From Owenia fusiformis (Eukaryota; Annelida; Polychaeta; Sabellida; Oweniidae), in NCBI GenBank assembly GCA_903813345.2, contig CAIIXF020000247.1, positions 1 to 64,000 on the forward strand: a DNA stretch of 64,000 nt, given 5' to 3'. The position numbers and the translations under genes were made by a program. The notes below the pieces were generated by a model. It was not told the origin of the DNA. It searched no databases and saw nothing but the letters and a program-made list of their open reading frames with translations. Each line of letters starts with the position of its first letter. The stretch's first letter is position 1. Below, in pieces: positions 12,501 to 27,500 of the stretch.

Positions 12501-15500
12501 ATAAAGAATGTAAAAATCATCATCTAATAGCTTTGGGATCGTATCAAAATATTCATATTGGCCAGAGAGGAAGACCTCACGTTCATATAATAAAACATTG
12601 CTTCGTATATTTATATTTTGATGTTGTCCCTTTATTCATCAGACTTAACTAAATATAGCACTGCCTCAGCCATGCAACATGATAATACAGTACAATAGCT
12701 CAGAAGCAATTACATCATGCAACTATTTGAATAGAATAAAGACACATGCATTACTTAATGAAGAGGCTCAAATATGAGATAATCAGATGTATCAATGAGG
12801 TAATCAGATGTATCAATGAGGTAATCAGATGTATAAGTGAGGTAATCAGATATATCAATGAGGTAATCAGATATATCAATGAGGTAATCAGATGTATCAA
12901 TCAGAAAGCTGACAGTTTCTTGACATGTATCTACAATATTCAGGTATACAGTAAGACAGACATATGAGCACACATAAATTGCAGTATACAATAACTGGAG
13001 AAATGTTGTTCAAATACATGAAAACATGAAACAGATAGATGGCACTGGGGTACATGAGAAGACAAGTAGGGCTTGGGGTAAAGCAGCAACTATAAGCAGC
13101 AGGCCACCAGGTGTCTCTACCTGTATTGCCCCAGGGACTTCAGATCCCTCTAGCCTCTGAGGCACTGAGGCAGTCAGAGATTTCAGCAGATCCTGATACT
13201 CCAAAATCTCAGTCCTTGGCAGCTGTAACCATGGTGATATAATAGTAATTCATAATTCAACTATTAGTTAAAAAAACATATATATATAAATATAAATATG
13301 CATGCAGTAACCATTCTAATGTAAGTACTCAACATGCAACTATACCCAAGTGTAAATGTATAACAAGAAATTCAACGAACATGCAAGAAGCTCTAGAAAT
13401 TCAATATACAAGTTAGTGTTTTTCAAATGTGCAGTAATGAAGTCAAATTAAAATTCATATATTTTCCACATTTTGTTTGAACTTGCATGATTGCAAGTAA
13501 AAGGTGCAATGGAGGATTTGAAGACTGTGCTTCACTACAGTAATCCTTTTTTATTCCCAACAATGTGAATGCATAGTATTGAATGTGCATTAAACTAAAA
13601 GACATTTCTATATACTCAAAAACTATTTTAGAAAATGCAAAAATACAAAAAAATACATGGAAATATTTCAAAAATCTTACCTCTTGAACATTGACCCTTG
13701 TTCGTACAGGCACCTCAACGCTCTCAGCTCCTCTAATAGATGTCTCAACCATCTCAGTGGGATCTTGAGATCTTGTTTGACCAAACCACTCGGTCAAACC
13801 AGACATATTTGTCTCATATTCTGACATGAGTTTCTTTCGTTTTTCAGTTTCTCGCAGGGATTCCCGTACAGACTCTAATGTCTCAAGCAATTCTAATTTG
13901 AATTGAATGTATAAGTTCTGGACTTGTGTATGTGATGTCACAATAGTTTGACAAGTTGACGAGTCATTGGTGTGTTCCCTTATTTGGTCAATCTGGACAG
14001 AGAGATCAGCTAGCTCTTGTAGTTTGTTGGCAACCTCCCCCTGAAGATCCTACAAAGCACATGAATACATAAATCACTTTAGCATTTGAAAATATATGTA
14101 AAGTCGTTAATAAGGCAAACTTCATTTGCATGTATATGGTCAACTAACAGGGATGGGAAAAGCGCAAAATTGGCCTGGTGTACAGAACTGTTGTTTCATG
14201 CAAATCATCACTTCAACATTATGGTATAGTTGGAAGTATAAATGACATGAAAGTACATTAATTGTCTAACCTGGGATTGCTGAATCATATGTTTCATCTC
14301 GCTTTCATCAGTGCTATCCTGGGGGTCTACATTATGGGAGGTACAGGATCTCTCCAGCCATGCTTGAAGGTCTTTCAGTTTGGAATCAATCCCAGCTAGT
14401 GCTGTTTGCTCAACCTTATCAGCCTGTTCTTTTTGCTGGAAATATGAGGTAAATACACGATGCAATACAAGCTGTAACTGATGTGAACACCTCTCCATAA
14501 TGAACACTGCATAAGGTGAACACTTCCTTTAATCCCATTGTAATATAATCAAGTTTTTCCCGGTAATGAAGGTTGAAAATTAAGAGCTTAAAGGACTACA
14601 TTTGCTCACTGCAACAGTGGAAAAAATGTCCAACAATACACAAATGGTTGAATTTATTACCTGAATCTTTTGTGACCTGTCAGTAGCATGTTGCTGCAGG
14701 GAGTGAAGTCGATCAGTGAGAATGCTCACTGTGGTTGTCATGGCTTGCCTTGCAGTCTGGTCACGTGGCTTCAGCTTGCTACTCTGCTGTTCCATCAACT
14801 CTACCTCCCCCTGTAGGTGCTCAACATCTCTTATGATTGCCTAAAATATTATCACAAAATATTTCGTAATGTCCTTTATCTCTTTTCACAATGGTCATAG
14901 TGGTGTTCTTTTTATGTTCTAAAATTCAGGTCTCAGAGATTAATTCCCAAATAAGATTTTCAGAATTTACAGATTGGAATAACAAGGGCAAGAAGAATGC
15001 TTTAATTCTCAGTTTCAGAGAAAGTCCATGGCAGATTTACAGAATTTCCAATTATTGGCAGAAAGTGTTTTGTTTAACAGTATGATGCTTAAAACCTTTG
15101 ATCTAGGTGTAAAACTATTACATAACTGCAAGAAATACCTGTTGAAGCTGTTGCTGCTGATCTGCAGGGAGTGAGTCAATTTGTTGTAATTTCTCTTGTG
15201 CCTCATTCATTTTACCCATGATGGTCTGCACTGCCCTCTGGTGATCCTCTTGCTCAGCTAATGTTCCACGTAGACGATCTTCTCTGGCACCAAGCTGGAG
15301 CATAATTTTCAATTGTCAACAAATCGGTATGGCACTTATCTAGTTATAATATTTTACACACTTTATATATGCATATTCAACCTAACAATGAATTTTTAAT
15401 TTCAAAACAGAATCTTGTCATCTGCCAATTCAGAGTTGCATTATGGGACACTACCTGCTGCTGCAAAGAGGTCCATGATGTGTTGAGCTCCTGCATGCTT

Positions 15501-18500
15501 TCAGACTGAGCACCAATAGACATCCCAGGGGAGGGGCTTCTAACCAAGGACTGCCCAGGGGAGGAGCTACTGGTGATTGACAGGTCTGTGTAGCCAGTTA
15601 TTGAAGGATCTAATTCACTTCCAACTTGGACAGACAAATCAGTAGCATCCTGAAACAGAAATATTCATAATGTTCCAATCTAATTAACATCAAACCAAGA
15701 CCTGAAATAACATCGAAAACATACAACAACTGAGGCTAGATTACCAAAGGCACAAATTTATTTCACAGGAATATTCCTCAAAACGATATCCTACTAACTT
15801 GTTTATGCCTTAAAATAATAGTTCATACCAAATTAATACATAATTTATTCATGCTGTATGGCAGGTTAAACTTACCTGTTGGTGGTATGTTCCAGGAGTT
15901 CCTTGTTCAGTAGTCCTAGGTCTTGAAGTTCCAGGTCTTGGTGTGCTTATAGCTAGAGGACCTTCGGTTTCATTTGCATACCTAGACTGTCCTGGTCCTC
16001 TGATTGGACTAGGGGAGTCATAGAATCTCTCTTCTACCGTAGTCTCTTCTACATACCTCGTGATAGGTTTTTGGGATGTTACCTCACTTGCCAATTGAGT
16101 AGGTTCGACTTGTTGCTGCATGTTGGTTGTTTCTTGCTGTGTTGCTATACCTTCAATGAATGCTGCAAGGCGTTCTTTCTGGCGCTGTCTCGGGGTAGTA
16201 GCACCTCTAAGTTTACTCAAAGGGGATTCTGATCGCTCACGTTTCTCCATCACTACATCATCTTCTACTACAATACTTTGCCTCTCAGCTCGATCATTAG
16301 ACATGTACAGTTCATCTGGAAGAGGGGATCTTTCTTTGTCTTTAGCACCAGTGTCTTCAATTTCCTCAACATTGTCTTCAGTTTCTTCCTCATTGATTGT
16401 TCTTATTGTCCTGGTTGTTTCTGTAGTAACAGTAGTGGTAGTGACTCTCTCATACCTGTCACCATCAACAGATTTCACAACACGTACTGGGACTCTACCT
16501 TCAGCAGTGTCGATCTCAATAATCTCACCTTCCTTATAAGGAGATGTTATTTCAGCTGCGTAGGTTTCCCTTTCTGGCACTATCTGATCTGTCATTTCCT
16601 CAATTTGAGATGTGGTCCCTACCAAATGTGTATCTAGTTTTGGCCTCATCTCATCCACTTGTGTGTTTTGCTCAGCAGCCTTATCAAGGATGTCTTCATC
16701 ATCTTTGTATCTTATGACACTATCAAGGACTTTCTCTTCAATTTCATACTCCTCTATGACTTTGTATGTATCTGGTTGATCCATTGGTCTTGTGGTGTCT
16801 TCATCATATTTCTCCATAGCTCCATATTGAGGCATAGGTGAAGTCTTTTCAAGCTGTTTATCATCATCATCATCATCATCATCATCAGACATTTCAGTTT
16901 CCTCTTCAGGTGTTTCTTGTTCAAGTATTTCAAGTTCAGGTTCGGGAGATTCACGTTCAGTAGGTGATTGTCCTGCTGGTGTTTGTTCAATAGGGTCCTC
17001 CTGATCAGCACCACCAAGAATAAAGCCAGAAATGATATCTCTCAGTTCACTTTTCTCTGGAGGTTTTAACTCTATTTCTTTCTCTTCTCCTTCCTCTTCA
17101 ATCTCCACCTGTCTTGATGTCATAGTCCTCTCAGTTGTTATTGTCACAACCTCTGTTGTGTTCGTCTGTCTTGTTAATGTTGTAGCCATAGCAACAGGGA
17201 CATCAGAATCCACCATCTCCAAGGCAGTGTATTTTTCTGGAGGTTCACCAATGTTAATCTCCTGTCTGTGAGAATCGACTACAGTTCTCTTTACAGTAGC
17301 ACCATCTTCAGTTTCATACATGTCAACCGATTCAGTAACCATGTCAGTATCACTCGGGTGTACACGTAGGAGATCTCTCATTTGTGAACCATCATCTGGT
17401 TGGTCTATAGGCAAAACTGTTTGGGCAAGCTTCAACATTCTCTCCTCTATTGATTGTCCTTTAGGATCTGTAGGTGAGTTAGCTAAGAGTACACTGTCCA
17501 AATCATCATCTGTGTCAACAGTGCTTGGTGGGTTAGCCTTGGCAAGAACACTATCAATGTCATCCTCATCTGAATCAGTTTTACCAGTTGGTATAGCTTT
17601 GGCTAATGCCTCATCAAGGTTATCATCATCAGATTCAATAACGTCATCTTTGTATCTGACCACTTCACCAAGAATCTTCTCTTCAATTTCATACTCCTCT
17701 ATAACTGTGTATGTATCAGGTTGTTCAAGTGGTTTAGTTGTGTCCTCATGATACTTTTCTTTGGCTCCATAGTGTGGTAAACGAGAGCCAAGTGGGCTGG
17801 GAGATCCACTTAGATTTGGGGAGTCAAGGTCACTCTCATTGAGGTCATCAGCTGTCTTCTCTGCAGCATCAACTAGCTGTTGGAGCAGCTCATCAGTGTC
17901 GTTACTCTGAACACTGTTGGGACTGTCAGCACCAATGACAATCTCATCTGTCACACTCACAGTGAGAGGAGCAGATGGATCTAAAGCACCAAAAGATGGA
18001 GTCACTGTAGGATCTAAAGCACCAATAGATGGAGACACTGTTGAATCAGTTGTGTCAATAGAGGGAGCACCAGTGTTGCTATGAGCAACTAAAGGGGAGG
18101 TGGCAGTACCAGACCCCCCTAAAATATCCTCCTTTGATTTCACTGAAACCCCTGATCTGATTGAACCATCGGGGGACATAAACCCACTATCTTTGCGGTC
18201 TGGGATATCCATGCTCAGTTCAGAGCCTGTGTCTCTCTGTCTGTGACCTGGGGGTGGGGAGAGTTGACGACCACGTTCTGAGATGTGGCTGCTTTTCTGC
18301 GCAAGTTCTTCTATTCTCTCCTGGTACTCTTTAACTTCAGCAGCCAATGCCTGAAACATACACATATAATAATATAATAAAACATAAATATATGAATATA
18401 CATTTGTACTGCATGTACATGAACTCAAATGTGTACTGCCAAATGAATGAGTTATTTCAACAGTCTTGAAATTGACTGGATAATTTCAAAATCTCTGTTG

Positions 18501-21500
18501 ACTTCCATATTTATTGAATTTCAAATGGTTATCACCTCTGCATTGAAAAGAGTATTTGTAATTCACTTTATGATTGCATGTCAGTGAAATCATTGCATGA
18601 CATTATTGCAAAGCAAAGACAAAGATATATTCAAATACAGTAGAACCTGTGTAAAGTGAACATCATTGGAGCCACAAAAAGCGTGGCAATTTTATACAGA
18701 AGCCAGTGGAGTGTGTGATGAGAAGAGGTGTTCACTAGACACAGGTGTTCCCTTATGAGAGGTGTTCACTAATACAGGTTTTACTGAATGTTACAAATGT
18801 GACAGATGCTGATAACCACCTAAGGTAAGATTGTTGAAATGAATCTCCTATGTTTATATCTATATATGAACAAAATCGCTCTACTACTTTTCCAGTTACA
18901 ACAGCAAAAATGGTAAAACAGCTTGTAACAGCCACCATACTAAATAGTATATGTATTACTGATGAAAATCAATTACATCACAGCTTTTATAGCTATAATC
19001 ACTACTTACATTATATGAGATGTTTTTGTTTTAATCCACTTTAATCTCTTTTCACCTGTTATAATTACTCTAATTTTAGGCACACTACACTAAATGGTTA
19101 AGTTTAAGTGGAATTATTTTCATCCCAACCATTATGCAACCCTAGGAGGGTGCTTCATTGTGAGATTCATTACACTCAATTTTAGTTACGCACTTGACTA
19201 GTTGCTCATGCTTTAGCTAGTATGCAGAACGTGTAACACTGACTTAACCCTCACCTGTTATGTGCTGTTTAATCCATGAAATAATCCTGATATGATAATC
19301 CTTTATATATCCTACTATATTTACTATACATCGTAAGGATGTTTTTTCATTTGTTTTGATTTCAGCAATATAGATCCAAAGTATGTCCCAGCATATCATT
19401 TAACAACTACAGCTGCTATTTTAGTCACTTCTAATTCACTACTAAACACAATATCACCCTCTAGGCACTGCACTTTATATACATGTTGACATATTTTGGC
19501 AAAGTGCTAAAGTGATGTTGTTCTCCTCCACAAGGCATATAGTACACTCTAATGGAACAGAAGGTTGTTCTGACTTGGGGGTTTTATATCTCAGCTTTCA
19601 ATACAAGATTAAAATGTTTTTATTGGCATTTTTACTTCATTCACGGCCATTGAAGTTTTACATTAGATTTAAGGTTAATTCTATTTTTTATTCATTTTTT
19701 ATTGAACGTGTGAGACTGAATTATAGAAAGTATACTTGAAAGAAGAAAAATATCTAAGAGGTTAGAGGTTGAATTTAAAAGTCTTACAGATATGTAAATG
19801 TGGATATTTATCAAATGAAAACATCTTAAATTACTATAACAAAAACTTACCTTGCTCAGAAATCATTCAAAAAATAAATCAAAGTATTTAAAAAACTCAG
19901 AGTAGTAGTTTCAGTTAAGACATGATTTATTGGATCAGATTGTTTGTTTTGAGAAAAATTTACAAGTTGTTGACCTTAAACTTACCAAAAATTTAATAAA
20001 GATAGACAGACAGGCTTGCTACTTTTGAGTAAGTAAACATTGTAAGATTTCAACCCACATTTTTAAAATTAAGCAGGAAATATTAAGTTTACTTGAACAT
20101 ACATCACTCCAACTTTGATCTACTAAACTTGGAGCATACTTATAAAATATGGAATGAATTCCATTTCACCCTCCTTGAAATGCAAATATATGAAATTTTT
20201 GTAGAGATTTTTTACAAGCTAATACTACAGATCAATCTGTTCAGAGCTCATATATTCTAACATGCTAGGTCACGTTTAAATTAGAACTAATCTAAACTAA
20301 CAATTACCAATTTAAAAGAATTAAGGTACATGCCTATATGATGCACTTGGCCAAGTGCCTGAAGCAAAATAATTTTAGCAGTGATAAAAAATGATATATA
20401 TAGCCTAAATGCCTAGCTGCATCTGAGTTTATAATTGGTTTAATATATATATATATGTATAATATTCTATTTTTGTCCTAAATACGTTGTATTAAAAGGT
20501 CCATGTAAACAATTGTATGCCTACCTACAAACCTGGTCTCATTAAATAGTATATAATTAAATGATTCACAAGCATCAAGCGGGTGCATCACCCACTTGAG
20601 ATTTAACAATGTGCTTGCACCCATTTGAAAAATGATCTAACTTGAAAATAAGATATAGCCTGAAAAGGAGTTATTTTGACTAATCCTGGATAGAACAAGC
20701 AGAATTAAAATCATGCATCCATTTAAAAAAATCCCGGGGAAACCCATCCATATATAACCTGTAAAAACAAATATACAGCTTAAACACCATAATTTAGACT
20801 CCTACATTAATTAATAAATCAACTTACATTATTATCTGCAAGCTGTTGTTTCAACTGAGACTGTGATTTGGGCTTCTCCATAGATGACACTGACATCTTT
20901 TGTTGCGCTTCTGCAATCTTTCCTGTCAATTCACATATCTCATCCTCGCATGTCTCCTGTGCTCTCACAAGGTCACGCAATTCAGTCAGCTTGTCCTGAG
21001 CAACCTGGTTTTAAAAAAAAGTAAAATTTTAAAATTAAACAGATAAGCAATTTTCCTGGTACTTTGGATGACAAGATTTATGTGGTGCCCATTCACTTTC
21101 AAAGACATTCCTGGCTGATTTCATATTATTAAACAAAGTTTTCACTGACCTGAGTTAATTGTGAGATCTCACTAGCCAACTTCGTGCTATGTGTTGGGCT
21201 GTCTTCTCCTGCTATGGAGCGGAGTTCAGAATGCTGGGAGAGTACGGAGAACGCCTGGCTCCTATGTGCCTCAATGTCTCCATACAGTTTCTGTTATTAA
21301 AAGTACAACACAATTTACAATTTAACAAGAAAATCAAGTGAAAAACACTAGAAAAATACGAAGGCCATAATGCTACATGTATTTTGACAAAACTGATCCA
21401 CTTTTTATGGAAATACCACAGAGAAAGACAATATGAACAAACTACATTTTACTGCTTGTTTTCTGTTGGCTAGGTAACATGTTAATGACGTCACAAATTA

Positions 21501-24500
21501 AAATATAATAAACACTGTGATGTGTGACGTTTAGCTTTCTTGTCTGTTTAGTTGATAGGGCAATAAGTAACTGATGTCATAGTTTGTTATATTACGTCAT
21601 ATCTTCATCACAAACACATCAAATGACGTCGTGATCGTTGCTTTGATGATTTGCCATATAAGGTAATAATGGCGGATTCTTGGTCACGTGACTGGTCGAC
21701 AGTCGGTCCATAGAACGAATGGCTCCGCCCACTTCGTGGGGGGCCTTCGTAAAAAGTTGTAAAGCAACATTAATAGAGAATTACAATAAAGGGAAAATGA
21801 AAGGTCTGACAGTTCTGCTGAGCTTCATGTCATGATTGAAGGCAAATGCATACAGCATATAAGCAACTAACCTCTTGCATGGCAAGCTGCTCCTTCAAAG
21901 TAAGTGTGGTATCTCTAGCTTTCAAAGCATCCCTTGTCTCCTCAAGCCACTGTGTAACTTCATTCAACTCATTGCCATATGTCTCCAATTCAGCAACAGT
22001 CTCTTCAAGTGACTCAGCTTGCTCATGTAGCTTTTCTGATACGACAGTGACTTCCTGACTGGTGGTTACCATTTTGGATTGAGCCGGTTCAATGCTACAT
22101 AATGGCTGCAGTTTCTCAAGGGTTGCTGACATTTCAGTCAAGTTTTCCTGAACCTTTGGAAGCTCTTCAAGTTGAGCCTAAAAGTACACAAATCGTGATT
22201 AGGCATTGTGTCAAGAATTAGTATATCTAACACACAGAATTTCCACCAAAATCCCTTCATATTTTTCATACTCCCAGAGTCCCTAAATGGTTTCATGAGA
22301 ATAATTTGCATGAAAGATGTATACCTTATGCTGTTGAACTTGCAGATCTATTGTTTCCTGACTCATCCATACAACATCAGCTGAGGCCACTGCATGTGAT
22401 GTCTCCAACCAGCTTGTAACAAAATACAACAAACTCTCATATTTTTCCCATAGTTCAACAGTCTCTTGGATCTGTGTGATTCGCTGCTCTGTAGCAATCT
22501 GAACTGCAAGCCAACGTTCTTTGATTTCATCAACGCTGGTTTGGATGGCTTGCGCAGCTTCTGGGTGAGTTAATTCAGCAACCACCTCAGATGTTACATC
22601 TTCTAATGTTTCAATTTTGTGTTGCACAATGTCAAATTCCTTCTTCAAGGCCTAGAAATATAAAACATAGACATGTTTTAATTGTCACAAAAGAAAATTC
22701 TGATCTTTGGTACTCCAATGAAGATGCATATGTCTGCTGACAGTCCCCTTCACCCCCTCCATTGCTCCCCCTATAATGTTTCATGGAACACTCAAGAAAA
22801 CACTTTCAAGAAAAATCAACTGGTAAAATGAATTTTTCTGCAAGATGGTAATGCCTATTTAGTAAAATACTGACATGATATAAAACAAATACTTATTTAA
22901 AGCCATCCATCATTATTACAGACTCAAGTACGTCACAGCAGATTAATCATATATCCAAATTGCCATTAATCAAATGTTCTTAATCAATTATTAACTTAGC
23001 AGGAAGTTAATTTAAAAAATATGGACTTTGGAGCTAAAAAACTGTTATCTATGCCAAGTAACAGTCATATATAGCAGTGTATGTAATAACAGACTCTATA
23101 TGTACATTTTAGAATAAACGTTCATAAAAGAAATGGCGTCATCAGATACTGCGAGTAGTAGAGATCATTATAAAGAAGCTATAATTTGTGCAATTTGTCA
23201 GGACACATTGTCAGAACCAAGAACATTGCCATGTATGCACTCGTACTGCTTGAAGTGCCTGGATGGCCTAGTGGAGGGAGATGACCCTAGTGAAGAGGGA
23301 ACTTTGAAATGCCCAGAGTGCAGACAAGAATGTGGAATACCTGAGGGAGGGGTGAAAAAGTTCAAGGTCAGCCCTACAGTAACTTTCCTGTTAGAAACCC
23401 TCAAGAACAACCACCAGGATAAAGAAGCAGAGTGCTCAATATGTCGAAAAACATACAAGACACATACATTGGCAACTATAAGGTGTCTTGACTGCAACAA
23501 AACATTTTGTGATACATGTCATATTACGCATGACTCAATGCTGGAAGGTCATAAGGTGCTTGATCTAACAGGGGATAATGCTCAGGATTTGGAAACAGCA
23601 CTGCAGTCTATCAAAGAGCGAACTGTTTTCTGTCTAGTGCACCCTACCAAGCCATTGGAGCTTTACTGTAAGGTGGATCAAACAGTACTTTGTCAGCTAT
23701 GTTACCCCATTGACCACCCTGGCCACGCTTGCGAGGACATTAAACAGGCTGCTGTCAATAATATGAAACCAATTGGAGCAGTTATCACTCAAGGTAAAGT
23801 ACTTGTTGACATATATGAACAAGCCATTGATGACACACAGGCTTATAAAGCAGACTTTGAACAAAATGTTGATACTATCGCAGACCAAATGATCAATGAT
23901 ATGAACACACTTATCCAATCCATTCGCGAGAAGTACAAATCCCTCACAGATGAAATGGCAAAAGAAAAAGAATCTCACATCAAGCAAATCATGTCACACC
24001 AGGGTCATCTTGAGCTTCAAAGATGTATCGTTAACAGTCAAGTTAGTAAATATTGCTCAATCGTAGACCACGCCCATCCTGTTGAGATTGCTGACCTTGT
24101 TGGTCAAATCAACCAGAAACTTCAAGACTGGACCCAAATCCCCAAACCGCAGTTCTTGGACAGGATTGCTCTTCAGTACACAGAGGGAATAAGTGTCAAC
24201 GAAGGAGTTGAGATTGGAAGCGTGAAGACCAAAAAGCTATGCACTCCAACTTTCAGAACAAAGAGAATACTGCGATCGAGCACATGGGATTTGAGAGTTC
24301 TCCCTAATGGACGTTACGTGGCTACACTGGGACTATTGTTTTATGCTTCTGGAACATGGCTCTATGATTCAGACTACACACCAACAAAAGAAATAGAAAA
24401 GCATCGTGAAAAGAATTTTAAAAATTTAACACTAACTCACAAAGGTGATATAGCATTTACTGACCAGTCCAATGCGATCAGTATATGCGATCTTGATGGT

Positions 24501-27500
24501 ATCAAGAAACGTGAAATAGTAGTTGATGGTTTGCACACATTTAATGGCATCACAACAAACTCACGGGGAGAGTTAGCAGTTTGTGATCACAACCTTGGGA
24601 GCGTGCTGTATCTTGATCCTAATACTGGTGAGCCCAATTCTACACCCCAATGTAAAAAGCACACATTCAAATGTCCAATGTATGTGGCAATCAACAGTAA
24701 AGATGTGAGTGTAGTTAGTGATATAAGTGGACACTGTGTGAAGGGGATAAACCCAGATGGCACCAAAAGGTTCACTTATGGAGGAGTCCAGGGACCAGAT
24801 GATGGACAACTGAATGGGCCACGTGGTGTGTTCATAGATGCATGCGATAACATTATGGTAGCAGATACTGGCAACCACAGAGTGATTCTCCTAAGCCCCG
24901 AAGGTCGATTCCTGAGGTAAACCTTTTTTAATAATTATTAATCATTTTTAATATATCAAAACCTCTATCTTACTAATGTATATTACAGGTACATTAATCT
25001 GTATATGTACAAGTCATACATGGAGGATCTAATGTCCCATACACATATCTGATGAGGTGTTTAGAGAGTCAATGTAAAGCAATTATTGTAAAATAAAAAT
25101 GTCATGAGATAAAGCTCTCTGATAGTATATACAGATTCTTAAAGTAATATAAATATTGTTCTCTATAATTTGTAGGTATTTGATGACTGCTGATGATGGC
25201 TTGTCATTTCCTAATACTGTCACAATCAACCACAATGAAGATGAATTGCTTATAGTTGACAGCAGCCAAAACCTGTACATTGTTAAGTACAGAGAATAAG
25301 GTAACATAGTCAAAACCTCTATATTGTTAAGTACAGAGAATAAGGTAACATAGTAAAAACCTCTACATTGTTAAGTACAGAGAATAAGGTAACATAGTCA
25401 AAACCTCTACATTGTTAAGTACAGAGAATAAGGTAACATAGTCAAAACCTCTACATTGTTAAGTACAGAGAATAAGGTAATGTGTCAAGAAGTGTCCTTT
25501 ATAGGAAAATGATGATGCAACTCACATGTAACTTTCATGTTTAGTTAAATATAACTAAACTAAATCAATTTTCAATTTCTACCAGAAAACCTGAGGAATC
25601 AAAGAATTACGTGAAAATAAAAAGATGAAGAGAAAAAAAATGTGTTATATGTTTTTCTTTACTTCTGGACAACTTTATAATTTGAAGCATTACATCAGAG
25701 GTAATTTTTTAAGCTAATTGTAGTTATCAATTCCATAATTTTAGCCTTTGATGCCTACTGTGGAAAATCATCAATTGGTACACATAATGAATGGGAGGCA
25801 ATTACAAACGATATATGGACAATGGGAAAGTATGGATATCTACAGGACATAAAGCTTTAAATGGAACTAATGTCAACAGGCTGATATAACATAGACGATA
25901 GAACTAATACATGATTCCTTAGTTTTAACTTCTAAAATGGATATTGAACAACTATCAAAAGACAGAAATAACATGGAGGATTTTTATTAACTTAATTAAA
26001 GCAAGCTTGATTCCTTACTCACAACTTTCACAAGTATCAGTATTGGAATAAGAAAATAACTGAATACACTGATCATACAAATTAAACAAAATCATCTAAC
26101 ATAAGAACAATTCTATTTACCTCATGTTTCTCAAGAGCAGTTTCTACTTGTGTCACAGGTGCACTGAGGACATCATCTGCCTGATCAAGCCACTCAGACA
26201 TGATCTGTTTGGTGTCCTCAAGTACACTCTGGTGCTCCTGGGCCTTGGCTAGGGTTTGCTCTTTCTCATCAAGCTATAACACATAAATTGGAAAAAATGT
26301 ATTGTTTGTTGACTATGTGAAATGTAAACTAAATAAAAACTTGATTAAAGGTGGTGTGTACAGGAAAATATGAATATTTCACTTGTTTCTTTTTCTTCCA
26401 AGAACTTTTCACTCTAAGGCCCTTAAGTTAAGTTTCAATATAAATTGGATGTTTCTTATAAAGAATTTTCAACTGATTTTCCAGGTTGTTAAATGTATTA
26501 ATTTAAATATAAATATCAATACACTTATATCAAATGAAAAAAATTGTCATGAATTACCTTTTCCTCGAAACTTCTTTCTAGAGCTCTCATTTGGTCGAGA
26601 GCATCCTGAAGGTCGCTAGGCAACACAGCATCCTCCGCTAGATACTTTGCATTGTAGAGGGATGCAGTTGTCTCTAGCTGTTCTATCTTCATGGTTACCT
26701 CTTGTTTCAATAACTGAAAAAAGTTGAAATTAATTTGATTTACCTTATAAAAGAAACAGGAGATTAAGATTCTGGAAAAATGTATATTAAACAGAAAAAT
26801 TATTTAGGCATTATACATGTGCATTTCATTACCAAAGTGTATTATGTCATGCTTTTTGGGGTTAAATTAAATCTTACCATTTGTCTATCCATGCTACGTT
26901 TCAGGGTGTCTTCATCGGCAGACACATCAATGTCATCCAGATCACACTGGCTCTGTTCTAGCATAGAGATGGTCTCAGTCATTTCCTGTTTGAAGCTCTC
27001 CCTCTCCTCCTTCTCTATGGTCAACTCTGAGGTGGACTCCTTCACTTTATGATCAAGTCTGTAATATGTATTTATAAGTGTGTTTAAATTTGAAATGGTA
27101 AAACAGGCTGTGTGTAAATAGTTTGTGTGTGGTAATACTTTGGTAAAAAAAAGTTCTAGGTGGTAGGCTTTGTGTGTTATAATATTTTGCTGAATGTTGT
27201 GATTTGGATCAAGTGATATCCACTAAAAAGAGACCCCTCTGAAAAAGGTCCTGCTAGGAGACTCATATGGGGTTTGTTCTTCAAATGTTGCCCTTTGTGG
27301 TTTCATATTTATAATTTGGGATGTCACTTACTCTGACAACTGGTCTTCTATGGTGAATAGTTGTTTCTGTACTTGTGTCTGTGCCTCACTGCTCATGAGA
27401 TGCCTCAGCAGGGAGGCACCAGCTTTCTTCAGAGCCTCAGCATCAACCTCACTAGCCTCAATCGCAGTGCAAAGTTTCTGAGGAAAAAACAATGATGTCA

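Larger units (their letters stand above)
22652..26120 (-). other. 3.5-kb nesprin intron hosting the TRIM-NHL gene
   Basis: Intron between nesprin exons 26121-26273 and 22325-22651. The plus-strand TRIM gene occupies 23133-25299 and its probable 3' end is near 25621. The rest (22652-23100 and 25640-26120) shows no further gene. Confidence 0.8.

Noticed and set aside
12746-12991. Short frames on both strands with repeated INEVIRC or YLIDTSD units; also considered as a CRISPR
   Set aside because: The 21-bp minisatellite has no stops in several frames by arithmetic, and there are no unique spacers between units.
16120-17751. Plus-strand frames of 119-143 codons opposite the acidic nesprin exon
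   Set aside because: They are antisense shadows of D/E/S/T-rich codons; they lack domains, and the opposite strand has a fully supported exon.
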